A stretch of 64,000 nucleotides of DNA, from assembly GCA_965217015.1 (NCBI GenBank), contig OZ244224.1:1869100-1933099 (forward strand). Direction: 5' to 3'. The stretch is from JAYQKL01 sp038142705. GTDB taxonomy: Bacteria; Pseudomonadota; Alphaproteobacteria; RS24. The translations under genes were made by a program, and so were the position numbers. Position 1 is the first letter of the stretch; every line of letters begins with the position of its first letter. The notes beneath the pieces are model-generated. The model ran no database searches. It saw only the letters and a list, made by a program, of their open reading frames with translations, and was not told where the DNA came from. Shown here one piece after another: positions 51,812-60,850 of the stretch.

Positions 51812-54800
51812 TGACGGATACGCCTGAAAAGCCAGATAATGAAACCGCTGGCGAGCAACCGCCTGCCTATGGATTTTTTGGGGCTTTGGTGCGCACAATG
51901 GTGCGCCACCGCAATGCCGCGAATTTATGCATGGTTATCGCTGTTGCGCTTGGGCTTTATGGGCTGAGCATTATCAATCGCCAGTTTTTCCCTGATTTTG
52001 AAATTGAAGTGGTTTCCGTCACAATTGTTTGGCCGGGCGCAAGTGCCGAAGATGTGGACATCAATATTGTTGATCCGGTGCAAAGTGTGGTGCGGCTGGT
52101 TGACGGGGTGAAAGATTTTTCGGCGACCTCAACCGACGGGGTGGCGCAATTTAACCTCGAATTTTATACCGGCTGGGATATGACCAAAGCAACAGCTGAT
52201 GTGGAGTCGGCGGTTGACCAAATCACAACCTTACCAAAAGATATTGAACGCCCGATTATTCGCCAATATGTCAATTTTGAACCTGTTGCCTCAATACTGA
52301 TTTCGGGGCCCTATGAAGAGCGCACGATTTTAGAGCAAGCCAAGAAAATACGCGATGGATTGCTAGACCGTGGCATTGATAAAGTGTCTTTGATTGGTGC
52401 GCGTGACCAAGAAATCTGGGTGGAAACAAAAGCCGAGCAAACGCGGCGCTATGACCTCACGCCAGAACAAATATCATTGGCCATTCGTCAGTCTTCTCAA
52501 GATATGCCAGGTGGCTTATTGCGGGGTGACCGCGAGCGACAAGTGCGCTCTAAAGGCTTGGTCAAAACACCAGAAGAAATCGCTGCCATTGAAGTGATGG
52601 CGGCGGCATCAGGGGACCGCGTATTGGTTTCTGATGTCGCTGATGTGTATGACACATTTGATGTTGACCAGCCCTCCGCTTATGTGCGGGGTCAACCTGC
52701 TATCCAAATATTTGTGCAACGCGCTGGTTCTACCGATGCCATTGATTCCCTCAATCGCATGAATGAATATGTCAAAGAAGTTGAGGCTAATTTACCGAAA
52801 GGCCTTGAGCTTGATGTTTATGCGGTGATTGCAGATAAAATTAATCAGCGCATTGGTGTGATTGTCAAAAACGGGGCTGGCGGCTTTGTTTTGGTCATGT
52901 GTATTTTGTTTTTATTCCTGAATTTGCGTGTGGCCATTTGGGTCGCAACGGGCATACCTATTGCGATTATGCTGGCGCTGGGCCTATTTGATGTGCTGGA
53001 CCAAACCATCAATATGCTGTCTATGTTCGCGTTTATCATGATGCTGGGGGTGATTGTTGATGATGCCATTGTGGTGGGCGAATATTCGAGCGCAATTTAT
53101 GCGAAAGGCGGCCTCACCCCGCAACAAGCTGCCGAGCAAGGGGCAATCCGCATGGCCAAGCCAATTTTTGCGGCAGGCTTGACAACATTAGCGGCATTTT
53201 TGCCGATTATGCTGATTGGCGGGTCATTTGGGCAAATGTCTTATCCTTTGCCGATTGTGGTGACCTGCGTGTTGATTGCCAGCCTGCTTGAGTGCTATTT
53301 CATTTTGCCCGCTCATATGTCGCACGCGCTGTCTTACCCACAGGGTCAGGCCAAAGGGTTTCGCAAAAAATTTCGGGACCGGTTTGAAGGCTTCAAAAAT
53401 GAAAAATTCCCGCTCATTGCGGCGAAATCATTTGATAATCGCTACACCACAGTCAGCGCGGCGCTGGGGATTTTGATAGTCATATTTGGCCTGATTGCCA
53501 GTGGCTGGGTGCAATTTAGTTTTTTCCCTGCGCCTGAAGAAGAGCGCCTTGAAGCCGCCATTCGATATCAGCCTGGCATTCCACAAGCGCAATCTCGCAT
53601 GGGCATGCTGATTGTGGAAGAAGCGCTGCATCGCACAGATGAAGAGTTGCGCGGCGATGGCCCCTCGCTTATTCAGGCAAGCTTTACGCTTTTGGGCAAA
53701 GCAGGGTCATCACGCGGTAATAATTTGGCCAGCGTGCAAGTTGAGTTAACACCCAGTGAAGACCGCGATATTCGCACCGCGCAATTTGTCAAACAATGGG
53801 AAAAAAATATTCCCGTGCTGGCAGGCGTGCGCACAGTTTATGTTGGCGAGGCGGGCGAGCCACCAGGCGGTGCGCCAATTGATTTTACAGTTGTTGGTGA
53901 AGACTCCCTCGCCATGAAAAAAGCGGCAGAAGATATTAAAGAGCGATTGAAGCTTTATCCCGGTGTCCAGATGGTCACCGATACGCTTAAATTTGGCCGG
54001 CAGGAATTGTTGATAGAGGTCAATGAGCGCGGTGCCGCGCTCGGCTTTAATAATCAAAATGTTGGCATGCAATTGCGCAATGCCTATGAGGGGGTGATTG
54101 CCCGCCGCTTCACCCGCGATAATAGCGAAGTGACCATTCGGGTTTTATATCCGCGTGACCTGACGGCCCAAAGTTTAGATGGCTTTTATCTGGTGGTGCC
54201 GGGCAGCCAGCCGCCGCGTTATATTGCTTTGCCAGAGGTTGTCTCCATTGAAGAACAGCCTGGTTTTGCTTCCATTCGGCGCGGCAAGGGCGGGCGTGAG
54301 GTAAGGGTCACTGCGAATTTTAATAATACCGCGACCAGCCCTGAAATTGTCATGAATGATATTCGCGAGACTTATTTTGCCGATATTTTTAAGGAGCATG
54401 GTGTGAAGGAGCGCGTTTCGCGCCGTGCTGAGGAACTGCAAGACTTCTTTATCGGTTTTGTTGTCGGCACTTTAATGGCGCTGGGGTTGATTTATGTGAT
54501 TTTGGCGATTGTGTTTTCAAGCTACAGCCGCCCATTGGTGATTATGTCGATTATTCCATTTGGGCTTATTGGTGCGGTGTTTGGCCATTTTGTGCAGGGC
54601 TTTAACATTAGCTTTTTGAGCCTAATTGCGCTTTTGGGGCTGTCAGGGATTTTGGTCAATAACTCGATTATTTTGCTGACCCGTATTGAGGAATTACAAG
54701 CTGAGGGCTTTGATTTGCGCGCGGCGGTGATTCAAGGCACCCAAGACCGCTTGCGCCCAGTTGTGCTAACCTCTGCCACCACTGTATTTGGCTTGGTGCC

Positions 54801-54993
54801 GATGCTTTTTGAAACCAGCGTGCAGGCGCAGTATGTCATTCCGATTGCGATTACAATGGCGTGGGGGCTAGCCACGGCCTCGTTCCTTGTTTTGCTGGTA
54901 TTGCCTGCTATTTTGGGCGTGCAAGAAGATGGTCGCTTGCGGCGTCAACGCAAAAGGCAAGCGCGCGAGGCGCAAGCCTTAGCCGGAGAATAA
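51811..54993 (+). CDS. RND family efflux transporter permease
   Basis: 1060 residues, AcrB/ACR_tran architecture: membrane segment 1 (about 35-52), first periplasmic domain (PDFEIEVVSVTIVWPGASAE), a block of membrane helices with the proton-relay pair in MLGVIVDDAIVVGEY, a second periplasmic domain and a second helix block (LIGAVFGHFVQGFNISFLS). The proton-relay Asp-Asp favours drug or lipid-like substrates over metals; the substrate is otherwise unknown. It overlaps the adaptor gene by one base. Confidence 0.93.
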   Translation: MTDTPEKPDNETAGEQPPAYGFFGALVRTMVRHRNAANLCMVIAVALGLYGLSIINRQFFPDFEIEVVSVTIVWPGASAEDVDINIVDPVQSVVRLVDGVKDFSATSTDGVAQFNLEFYTGWDMTKATADVESAVDQITTLPKDIERPIIRQYVNFEPVASILISGPYEERTILEQAKKIRDGLLDRGIDKVSLIGARDQEIWVETKAEQTRRYDLTPEQISLAIRQSSQDMPGGLLRGDRERQVRSKGLVKTPEEIAAIEVMAAASGDRVLVSDVADVYDTFDVDQPSAYVRGQPAIQIFVQRAGSTDAIDSLNRMNEYVKEVEANLPKGLELDVYAVIADKINQRIGVIVKNGAGGFVLVMCILFLFLNLRVAIWVATGIPIAIMLALGLFDVLDQTINMLSMFAFIMMLGVIVDDAIVVGEYSSAIYAKGGLTPQQAAEQGAIRMAKPIFAAGLTTLAAFLPIMLIGGSFGQMSYPLPIVVTCVLIASLLECYFILPAHMSHALSYPQGQAKGFRKKFRDRFEGFKNEKFPLIAAKSFDNRYTTVSAALGILIVIFGLIASGWVQFSFFPAPEEERLEAAIRYQPGIPQAQSRMGMLIVEEALHRTDEELRGDGPSLIQASFTLLGKAGSSRGNNLASVQVELTPSEDRDIRTAQFVKQWEKNIPVLAGVRTVYVGEAGEPPGGAPIDFTVVGEDSLAMKKAAEDIKERLKLYPGVQMVTDTLKFGRQELLIEVNERGAALGFNNQNVGMQLRNAYEGVIARRFTRDNSEVTIRVLYPRDLTAQSLDGFYLVVPGSQPPRYIALPEVVSIEEQPGFASIRRGKGGREVRVTANFNNTATSPEIVMNDIRETYFADIFKEHGVKERVSRRAEELQDFFIGFVVGTLMALGLIYVILAIVFSSYSRPLVIMSIIPFGLIGAVFGHFVQGFNISFLSLIALLGLSGILVNNSIILLTRIEELQAEGFDLRAAVIQGTQDRLRPVVLTSATTVFGLVPMLFETSVQAQYVIPIAITMAWGLATASFLVLLVLPAILGVQEDGRLRRQRKRQAREAQALAGE

Positions 54994-55020
54994 GCCAGCT
55001 ATAATAAAAAAGCTTATCAT

Positions 55021-56469
55021 TTAACGCCGCCAAAAAGCCGGTGTCAGCATCACTAAAAGTGTGAAAATTTCTAGTCGTCCCAAAAGCATTGATAATGACA
55101 AAATCCATTTTGCCCCATCAGGCAGGCTGGCATAATTGCCTGATGGCCCAATCACATCGCCAAGCCCGGGCCCAAGATTGGATATGGTGGAGGCGCTGGC
55201 GGATAAGGCCGTCATGACATCTATGTTAAAAAACCCAAGCGAGCAGGCTATTAAAATAAATAACAAGAAATAGGTTATCGCAAAGGACAGAACTGACTCA
55301 GCGACATCATCTTTAACGGGGCGGTCATTATAACGCAAAGTGAAAATTCCATTTGGGTGAACCAATTGTTTGATGGAGCGTAAGCCCGCTTTCAAAATAA
55401 GCTGAAAACGAAAAATCTTAATGCCGCAGGCTGTTGACCCCGCGCAGCCGCCAATAAATGCCATCAGAAAAAATAAGCTCAATGGTAATGTACCCCATTG
55501 ATCAAAATCTGTGGTGACATAACCTGTGCCGGTTAAAACAGATGTGACATTAAAAAACACTTGGCGCAGAGCCAATAAGGCGTTGGTATCGCTACTGACC
55601 AAACGATAAATCCATAAAATGCTGATAAGACTGAACAATAAAATTAAAAAAGTGCGGATTTGCGCATCTTGAAAAAGCGGCTCGCGATTGCCATGAACAG
55701 CTTGCAAATAAGCGGCAAAAGGCAGGCTTGATAAAATCATGAAAACAATAGCAACAGTGTCTATTTTGGCTGAATTAAACCCCGCAAAAGAGGCGTCTAA
55801 AGTTGAAAACCCACCAGTCGCGATGGTGGTCATGGAATGCGCGAGGGCATCAAAAGCGCTCATGCCAGCCAGCAAATAAGCCAGCGCACACGCCATTGTA
55901 ATGCCAAAATAAATGCGCGCGATTGAGCCAGCTATTTCAGTAGCGCGCGGCATAATTTTTTCTGAATTATCAGAGGACTCAATTCTAAACAATTGCATGC
56001 CCCCGACATTCAAAAGCGGTAACACTGCAATCGCCATCACGATAATGCCAATACCGCCAAACCATTGCAGCATAGCGCGCCACAGCAACAGACCTTTTGA
56101 TAAATCATCAAGCCCAGAAATAATGGTGGCGCCAGTAGTGGAAAGTCCGGACATGGCTTCAAAAAAACCATCAGTGTAAGACAGTCGTAACTCGCCTAAG
56201 GTAAAAGGCAGCGCAGCGAAGGCGGTCATGCCAATCCATGACCAGCTGGTGAGCGCAAAAGCTTGCGGCACATTCAGGCGGTTTATATCGCCGCGACAGG
56301 TTAAAATCATCATGCCCGCAATCACCGCAGTTAACGCGGCGGCGGCGGCAAAGCTTTTCCAGTTCTGATGGCCCAAGATAAAATCCAATAAGGCGGGCAG
56401 CAGCATCGCACCCGCCAGCGCGGCCATTAATAAGCCGGTGATGAAAATAACAGGGCGAAAATCTTGCAT
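55021..56469 (-). CDS. trkH: Trk/Ktr potassium uptake protein TrkH
   Basis: 482-residue potassium transporter membrane subunit with four pore-loop repeats: MSGLSTTGATII, TTIATGGFSTLDASF, SVLTGTGYVTTDFDQW and SASTISNLGPGLG. It needs the peripheral NAD-binding subunit TrkA, whose gene is not in this window. The ATG follows the apaG stop with no gap, so the two are coupled; convergent with the RND pump gene. Confidence 0.93.
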   Translation of the reverse strand: MQDFRPVIFITGLLMAALAGAMLLPALLDFILGHQNWKSFAAAAALTAVIAGMMILTCRGDINRLNVPQAFALTSWSWIGMTAFAALPFTLGELRLSYTDGFFEAMSGLSTTGATIISGLDDLSKGLLLWRAMLQWFGGIGIIVMAIAVLPLLNVGGMQLFRIESSDNSEKIMPRATEIAGSIARIYFGITMACALAYLLAGMSAFDALAHSMTTIATGGFSTLDASFAGFNSAKIDTVAIVFMILSSLPFAAYLQAVHGNREPLFQDAQIRTFLILLFSLISILWIYRLVSSDTNALLALRQVFFNVTSVLTGTGYVTTDFDQWGTLPLSLFFLMAFIGGCAGSTACGIKIFRFQLILKAGLRSIKQLVHPNGIFTLRYNDRPVKDDVAESVLSFAITYFLLFILIACSLGFFNIDVMTALSASASTISNLGPGLGDVIGPSGNYASLPDGAKWILSLSMLLGRLEIFTLLVMLTPAFWRR

Positions 56470-56862
56470 TTAATGCATCACTTTCTGGGCGAATGGGCTA
56501 TCGAGCGAAAAACCAGGCACTTGCGCATCAAATTGCGAGCCATGCTCGGTTTGCATTTGATATGTGCCAACCATAAAACCAGAAGCCGTTGACAGCGGTG
56601 TGCCGGAGGAATAGGTAAACTGCCCGCCAGGTGGCAAAATAGGCTGCTCACCAACAACCCCATCGCCTTTGACTTCTTGCAAACGCCCCTGCGCATCGGT
56701 GATTTGCCAATGTCGGGTCAATAATTGGACGGTTTCTGAACCCAGATTCTCAATCGTGATGCGATAGGCCCAGACATAATAATTTTCATCTGGGTCTGAT
56801 TGCTCATCAATAAATTTTGTTTCGACAGAAACTTTAATATCTCGTGTGATGGCTTCATACAT
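56470..56862 (-). CDS. apaG: ApaG protein
   Basis: 130 residues from ATG at 56862, preceded by GGAG; the GTG at 56880 is less likely. Fibronectin-III-like fold with AYRITIENLGSETVQLLTRH, WQITDAQGR, GVVGEQPILPPGGQFTYSSG and the C-terminal FSLDSP. ApaG is linked to Mg and Co resistance; the biochemical role is unknown. Between metZ and trkH, all on one strand. Confidence 0.93.
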   Translation of the reverse strand: MYEAITRDIKVSVETKFIDEQSDPDENYYVWAYRITIENLGSETVQLLTRHWQITDAQGRLQEVKGDGVVGEQPILPPGGQFTYSSGTPLSTASGFMVGTYQMQTEHGSQFDAQVPGFSLDSPFAQKVMH

Positions 56863-56882
56863 GTCGCCGTCTCCGCTCACTC

Positions 56883-58097
56883 TTAATCTAATTTACCAAG
56901 TGCTTGCGTAAAGTCATCAATTAAATCAGCCACATCTTCAAGCCCTACAGAAACCCGCATTGTGTTGGGATAAATACCAACTTCAGCGCGCGCCTCATCG
57001 CTCAGGCGTTGATGCGTTGTTGTGGCTGGATGCGTAATCAAGGTTTTCGCATCACCAAGATTATTTGAAATGCCCACAAGCTGCAGCGCATTCATCATTT
57101 TGAAAGCCTGCGTTTTGCCGCCTTCAATTTCAAAAGCAATTAAATTACCCGCACGGCTCATTTGCGCCTTTGCCAATGCATAATGCTGGTGGTCCTCAAA
57201 GCCTGGGTAAATAACTTTGTTGATTTTTTCATGCGCCTGCAAGGCCTTGGCGAGGGTTTCTGCATTATCCACATGGGCATGAACCCGCAATTCTAGGGTT
57301 TCGAGTGATTTGAGGAGAACCCATGCATTAAACGGGCTCAAAGAGGGCCCCGTCTGGCGGATAAAATTCGTCAAATGCTCGTTAATCCAGCTTTGGGGCC
57401 CAATCACCACGCCCCCTAAGCAACGCCCTTGCCCGTCAATGTGTTTGGTCGCAGAATAAATCACAATATCAGCCCCAAGCATGAGCGGCTTTTGTAAAAC
57501 AGGCGTGGCAAAAACATTATCAACCAATAAAAGCGCATCATGGCGATGCGCAATATCAGCCACTTTTTGTATATCAATTAGCTCTAAAACTGGATTGGTC
57601 GGGCTTTCAAGAAACAGCATTTTTGTATTTGGCTGAATGGCCTGCTCCCACGCATCGAGGTCAGACCCATCAACCAAAGTGCTGGCAATGCCATAGGTCG
57701 GCAAAAGAGTTTCGACCACATAGCGGCAAGACCCAAACAGGGCTTTGGCCGCAACCACATGGTCGCCGGCTTTGAGGCTGCACATTAAAGCGGCCGTGAC
57801 CGCCGCCATGCCAGTGGCTGTTGCGCGGGCATCAAACTGGGTCGCGCCGTCATAGCCAGCGGTTTCAAGCGCCAGCATGCGCTTTTCAAAGCTGCGCACT
57901 GTCGGATTGCCAAAGCGCGTATATTGATAGCCATCATCTTCACCAAGAAATCGTGCTTCGGCTTGTTCTGCGCTTTCATAAATATAGCCTGAGGTTAAAT
58001 ATAACGCTTCACTGGTTTCCCCATAAGGCGAGCGTGGCTCGGCCTCATGAACCATATTTGTGCGTGGGCGCCATTTATTTCTATCCTGCAAGCTCAT
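56883..58097 (-). CDS. metZ: O-succinylhomoserine sulfhydrylase
   Basis: PLP enzyme forming homocysteine from O-succinylhomoserine and sulfide. 404 residues: YQYTRFGNPTVRSFE, PLP Lys in IYSATKHIDGQGRCLGG and the C-terminal ATTTHQRLSDEARAEVGI. AGGG lies 7 bases before the ATG. The leader carries a SAM-II riboswitch and terminator (58111-58206), which is common for methionine genes in this class and supports the assignment. Confidence 0.94.
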   Translation of the reverse strand: MSLQDRNKWRPRTNMVHEAEPRSPYGETSEALYLTSGYIYESAEQAEARFLGEDDGYQYTRFGNPTVRSFEKRMLALETAGYDGATQFDARATATGMAAVTAALMCSLKAGDHVVAAKALFGSCRYVVETLLPTYGIASTLVDGSDLDAWEQAIQPNTKMLFLESPTNPVLELIDIQKVADIAHRHDALLLVDNVFATPVLQKPLMLGADIVIYSATKHIDGQGRCLGGVVIGPQSWINEHLTNFIRQTGPSLSPFNAWVLLKSLETLELRVHAHVDNAETLAKALQAHEKINKVIYPGFEDHQHYALAKAQMSRAGNLIAFEIEGGKTQAFKMMNALQLVGISNNLGDAKTLITHPATTTHQRLSDEARAEVGIYPNTMRVSVGLEDVADLIDDFTQALGKLD

Positions 58098-58110
58098 ATT
58101 TTTACCCTAT

Positions 58111-58142
58111 AAAAAAACCGACCCTTTATATTAAGAGGCCGG
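58111..58142 (-). terminator. Terminator of the metZ SAM-II riboswitch
   Basis: On the minus strand CCGGCC (58142-58137) pairs with GGTCGG (58123-58118, one G-U pair) and is followed by TTTTTTT (58117-58111), ending 14 bases before the metZ ATG. Its 5' arm also belongs to an alternative hairpin GCCGGATATTCCGGC (58152-58138) that overlaps the 3' strand of the aptamer pseudoknot, so it is the expression platform. Confidence 0.82.
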
Positions 58143-58147
58143 AATAT

Positions 58148-58206
58148 CCGGCTTATTTAGCTGTTTATTTTAAGTGGCCGCAAGCCAGCCGGCTCAAATC
58201 ACCACA
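58148..58206 (-). promoter_or_regulatory. SAM-II (SAM-alpha) riboswitch upstream of metZ
   Basis: Read on the minus strand: P1 GTGGT/GCCAC, the conserved GATTTGA, CCGGCT, GCTTGC, then AATAAACAGCTAAATAAGCC ending GCCGG. The conserved GCTAAA core and pseudoknot strands CCGGCT/AGCCGG match SAM-II as I know it. SAM binding would hold the 3' strand and favour the terminator, lowering metZ expression. Confidence 0.93.
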
Positions 58207-58379
58207 AAATCAATTACTGAGCGGCACAATGGCGAAAAAGCACAAATGCGTCAAGTATAAATATAGTGGCTCAGGGGGAGGGCAAAATATGGAAAAGCGA
58301 GAGACTTTCCACAAAAACCTCACATTTCGGACTTGATTTCGGGAGCTTCCCCTCGTTAACTGAGGGTTGGAGAATCTGT

Positions 58380-59546
58380 ATGAACCAGTCTGATAAAGCC
58401 CTGCAATTATTTCCTGAAGATAAAGAGCAAGCACCCGTCAAAGCGCCTGGACAAACCCATGCGACAGGTATTTTGCCCGCGCATGGCATCAGAAATATGA
58501 TGCGAGAACAGCAAATCTGGGCGCCTGGCGGCGTGCTGGACGATCAGGTGCAGCCTGCTTCGCTTGATTTGCGGCTTGGCGACACCGCCTATCGAGTGCG
58601 GGCGAGCTTTTTGCCTGGTCCTGCTGGGCAAGTGATGAACAAGCTTGAGGAACTGGCTTATCATAAAATTGACCTGACGCATGGCGCGGTATTGGAAACC
58701 GGTTGTGTTTATCTTGTGCCTTTGATGGAAGCGCTGGCTTTGCCTGAGCGCACAACAGCTTTTGCTAACCCAAAAAGCTCAACGGGTCGGATAGATGTTT
58801 TTACCCGCGTGATTACCGATTACGGAACAGAGTTTGATAAAGTGCCAGCGGGCTATAAAGGGCATTTATATTTAGAAGTCAGCCCGCGCACATTTCCGGT
58901 TTTGGTGCATGCTGGCTCGCGCCTGTCGCAAATTCGCTTTCGGCGCGGCAACCCTGCGCATTCAGATGCAGAGGTTAAGCGCTTGCATGATGAGGTTGGT
59001 CTGGTTGATGGGCCTGCTAATATTGATGGCGGACTGGCGCTTTCTATTGACCTTGAGGGCGATAAAGAAACCGGCCTGATTGGCTATCGTGGTAAGCGCC
59101 ATGCTGGTTTGATTGATGTTGATCGTGTGGGAAAGTTAGATATCGCGCAATATTGGGAGCCGATTTACAATCACGGCACGCGCCAGCTTATTCTGGATCC
59201 GGAAGAGTTTTATATTTTGGTGTCGCGTGAGGCGGTGACCATTCCACCAAGCCATGCGGCTGAAATGGTACCATTTAACCCGCTCGTCGGTGAGTTCCGT
59301 GTCCATTATGCTGGTTTTTTTGATCCTGGCTTTGGCGCGGGGGAAGCTGATGGCAAAGGTAGTCGTGCTGTATTGGAAGTGCGCTCACGCGAAGTGCCGT
59401 TTATTTTAGAGCATGCTCAAATTATTGGTCGGCTGATTTATGAGCGTCTGACTGACCAGCCGGAAGTGCTTTATGGCTCGGATTTGAAGTCCAACTATCA
59501 AAAGCAAGGGCTGCGTCTTTCAAAACATTTCAAGCAAGGCACATAA
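58380..59546 (+). CDS. dcd: 2'-deoxycytidine 5'-triphosphate deaminase, long alphaproteobacterial form
   Basis: 388 residues from ATG at 58380 (GGAGA ribosome site); the longer reading from 58266 runs into the riboswitch region and is unlikely. It makes dUTP from dCTP for thymidylate synthesis. The protein is about twice the usual Dcd length and appears to hold two dUTPase-fold repeats: one around FANPKSSTGRIDVFTRVITD and one around GFFDPGFGAGEADG and VLEVRSREVPFILEHAQIIG. The stop overlaps lrgA by one base (TAATG). Confidence 0.9.
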   Translation: MNQSDKALQLFPEDKEQAPVKAPGQTHATGILPAHGIRNMMREQQIWAPGGVLDDQVQPASLDLRLGDTAYRVRASFLPGPAGQVMNKLEELAYHKIDLTHGAVLETGCVYLVPLMEALALPERTTAFANPKSSTGRIDVFTRVITDYGTEFDKVPAGYKGHLYLEVSPRTFPVLVHAGSRLSQIRFRRGNPAHSDAEVKRLHDEVGLVDGPANIDGGLALSIDLEGDKETGLIGYRGKRHAGLIDVDRVGKLDIAQYWEPIYNHGTRQLILDPEEFYILVSREAVTIPPSHAAEMVPFNPLVGEFRVHYAGFFDPGFGAGEADGKGSRAVLEVRSREVPFILEHAQIIGRLIYERLTDQPEVLYGSDLKSNYQKQGLRLSKHFKQGT

Positions 59547-59941
59547 TGCAAGCCTTGAAAATGGGTTGTGGTTTTATTCTGCTCGCCATTTATTTTGGTC
59601 TTGGTGCGGCGGTGCAAAGCCTGACAGGCTTGCCTGTGCCAGCTGGCATTTGGGGGCTGGTAATGCTGTTCATCAGCTTTGTCGCCTTGCGAAAAGTGCC
59701 TGAAAGCCTGCGGCTTGCTTGTGATTTTATGATACGCCATATGCCGTTTTTGTTTTTACCCGCTTTGGTGAGTGTCATGGCTTATCGCGCGTTTCTTAAA
59801 ACACAAGGATTGGTTTTATTGCTCGCTATGATTATCAGCACAATTATAGGGCTGGCACTTGCAGGCCTGATATTTGAAAAACTGGTCGTGAAAAAACGAC
59901 CTGAGCAAGAAACCACCGTGAAAGAAACGGAGCTGTCCTAA
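59546..59941 (+). CDS. lrgA: CidA/LrgA family protein
   Basis: 131 residues with four membrane segments: about 5-25, 30-50 (GLPVPAGIWGLVMLFISFVA), 65-83 and 85-110. It is holin-like and in other bacteria acts with LrgB in murein-hydrolase control or small-molecule export. The start overlaps dcd by one base; the stop is one base before lrgB. Expression with a nucleotide enzyme is unexplained. Confidence 0.85.
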   Translation: MQALKMGCGFILLAIYFGLGAAVQSLTGLPVPAGIWGLVMLFISFVALRKVPESLRLACDFMIRHMPFLFLPALVSVMAYRAFLKTQGLVLLLAMIISTIIGLALAGLIFEKLVVKKRPEQETTVKETELS

Positions 59942-59942
59942 T

Positions 59943-60737
59943 ATGCCCGATATCATATCTGACAGCTTTATGCCGATTTGGGTGGCCTGCGAAAATTTGC
60001 TTTCCCGAGTGATGACACAATTGCCGCCGCTGCCGCAAGAGGCGGGCTTGGCATGGGGGCTTGGTTTGGTTCTTGCTTATGGCGCGGCGCATTTGCTTTA
60101 TACGCGCTGGCCAAGCTTATGGACAAACCCGCTTTTGGTAGCAGGGCTTGGGCTTGGTGCTTTGGTCTTAGGGGTCGGGTCTTGGCAACAGAATTTAGAT
60201 TTAGCATTGGCCGACTTTATGCAGGCAGGCGATTGGTTGCTGCTTTTACTGGGGCCAGCCATTATTGCTTTGGCATTGCCGCTTTATGACCATTTGGACA
60301 AAATCAAAAATTTTGCCGCCCCTTTTTTCTTTGCTCTCATCGCTGGCTCTGTCGCATCAGTCGGGGTGGCGCTGGTGCTGGCATGGCTGTTAGCGGCGTC
60401 TGAAACAACATTATGGCTTTTAAGCACAAAATCAATCACCAGCCCGATGGCGATACAGCTGGCGCGTGTCTTGCCGTCTGACCCGCTCTTGGCGGGGAGT
60501 CTGGTTGTGATAACGGGCCTGTTTGGCAGCCTTGTGGCAATGCGTGTTTTTCGGGTTTTTAATATTCACTCGAAACCCGCACAAGGGCTGGCGATTGGGG
60601 TGGTTGCGCATGGTATTGGCACCAGCCTGCTATGGCGCCGCGACCCTGAGGCGGCTGCTTTTGCAGCGCTTGCTTTGGTTGTTAATGGTTTGCTGACGGT
60701 TTATCTTTTGCCAGTTTTTTATATTTTATTTGCTTGA
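59943..60737 (+). CDS. lrgB: LrgB/CidB family membrane protein
   Basis: 264 residues, about seven hydrophobic segments. Conserved core: LALPLYDHLDKIKN, LLSTKSITSPMAIQLARVLP and ARGLAIGVVAHGIGT-like segment (AQGLAIGVVAHGIGTSLLW here). In plants and some bacteria the LrgAB fusion exports glycolate or pyruvate. Followed 35 bases later by tRNA-Gly. Confidence 0.9.
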   Translation: MPDIISDSFMPIWVACENLLSRVMTQLPPLPQEAGLAWGLGLVLAYGAAHLLYTRWPSLWTNPLLVAGLGLGALVLGVGSWQQNLDLALADFMQAGDWLLLLLGPAIIALALPLYDHLDKIKNFAAPFFFALIAGSVASVGVALVLAWLLAASETTLWLLSTKSITSPMAIQLARVLPSDPLLAGSLVVITGLFGSLVAMRVFRVFNIHSKPAQGLAIGVVAHGIGTSLLWRRDPEAAAFAALALVVNGLLTVYLLPVFYILFA

Positions 60738-60772
60738 TTAAAACCCCCAGTTCCGCCATTAAGGTCATATAG

Positions 60773-60846
60773 GCGGGTGTAGCTCAATGGTAGAGCAGCA
60801 GCTTCCCAAGCTGACGACGAGGGTTCGATTCCCTTCACCCGCTCCA
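60773..60846 (+). tRNA. tRNA-Gly(CCC)
   Basis: 74 nt with CCA encoded. Acceptor arms GCGGGTG and CACCCGC pair fully; D arm GTAGCTCAATGGTAGAGC; anticodon loop TTCCCAA gives anticodon CCC; T arm with GGGTTCGATTCCC. The lowest anticodon-stem pair is G-A, a small irregularity. Confidence 0.96.
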
Positions 60847-60850
60847 CGCC

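Noticed and set aside
58320..58380. Hairpin CCCTC/GAGGG just upstream of dcd as a second riboswitch
   Set aside because: Short stem with no conserved aptamer core; could affect translation but nothing supports a ligand-binding RNA.
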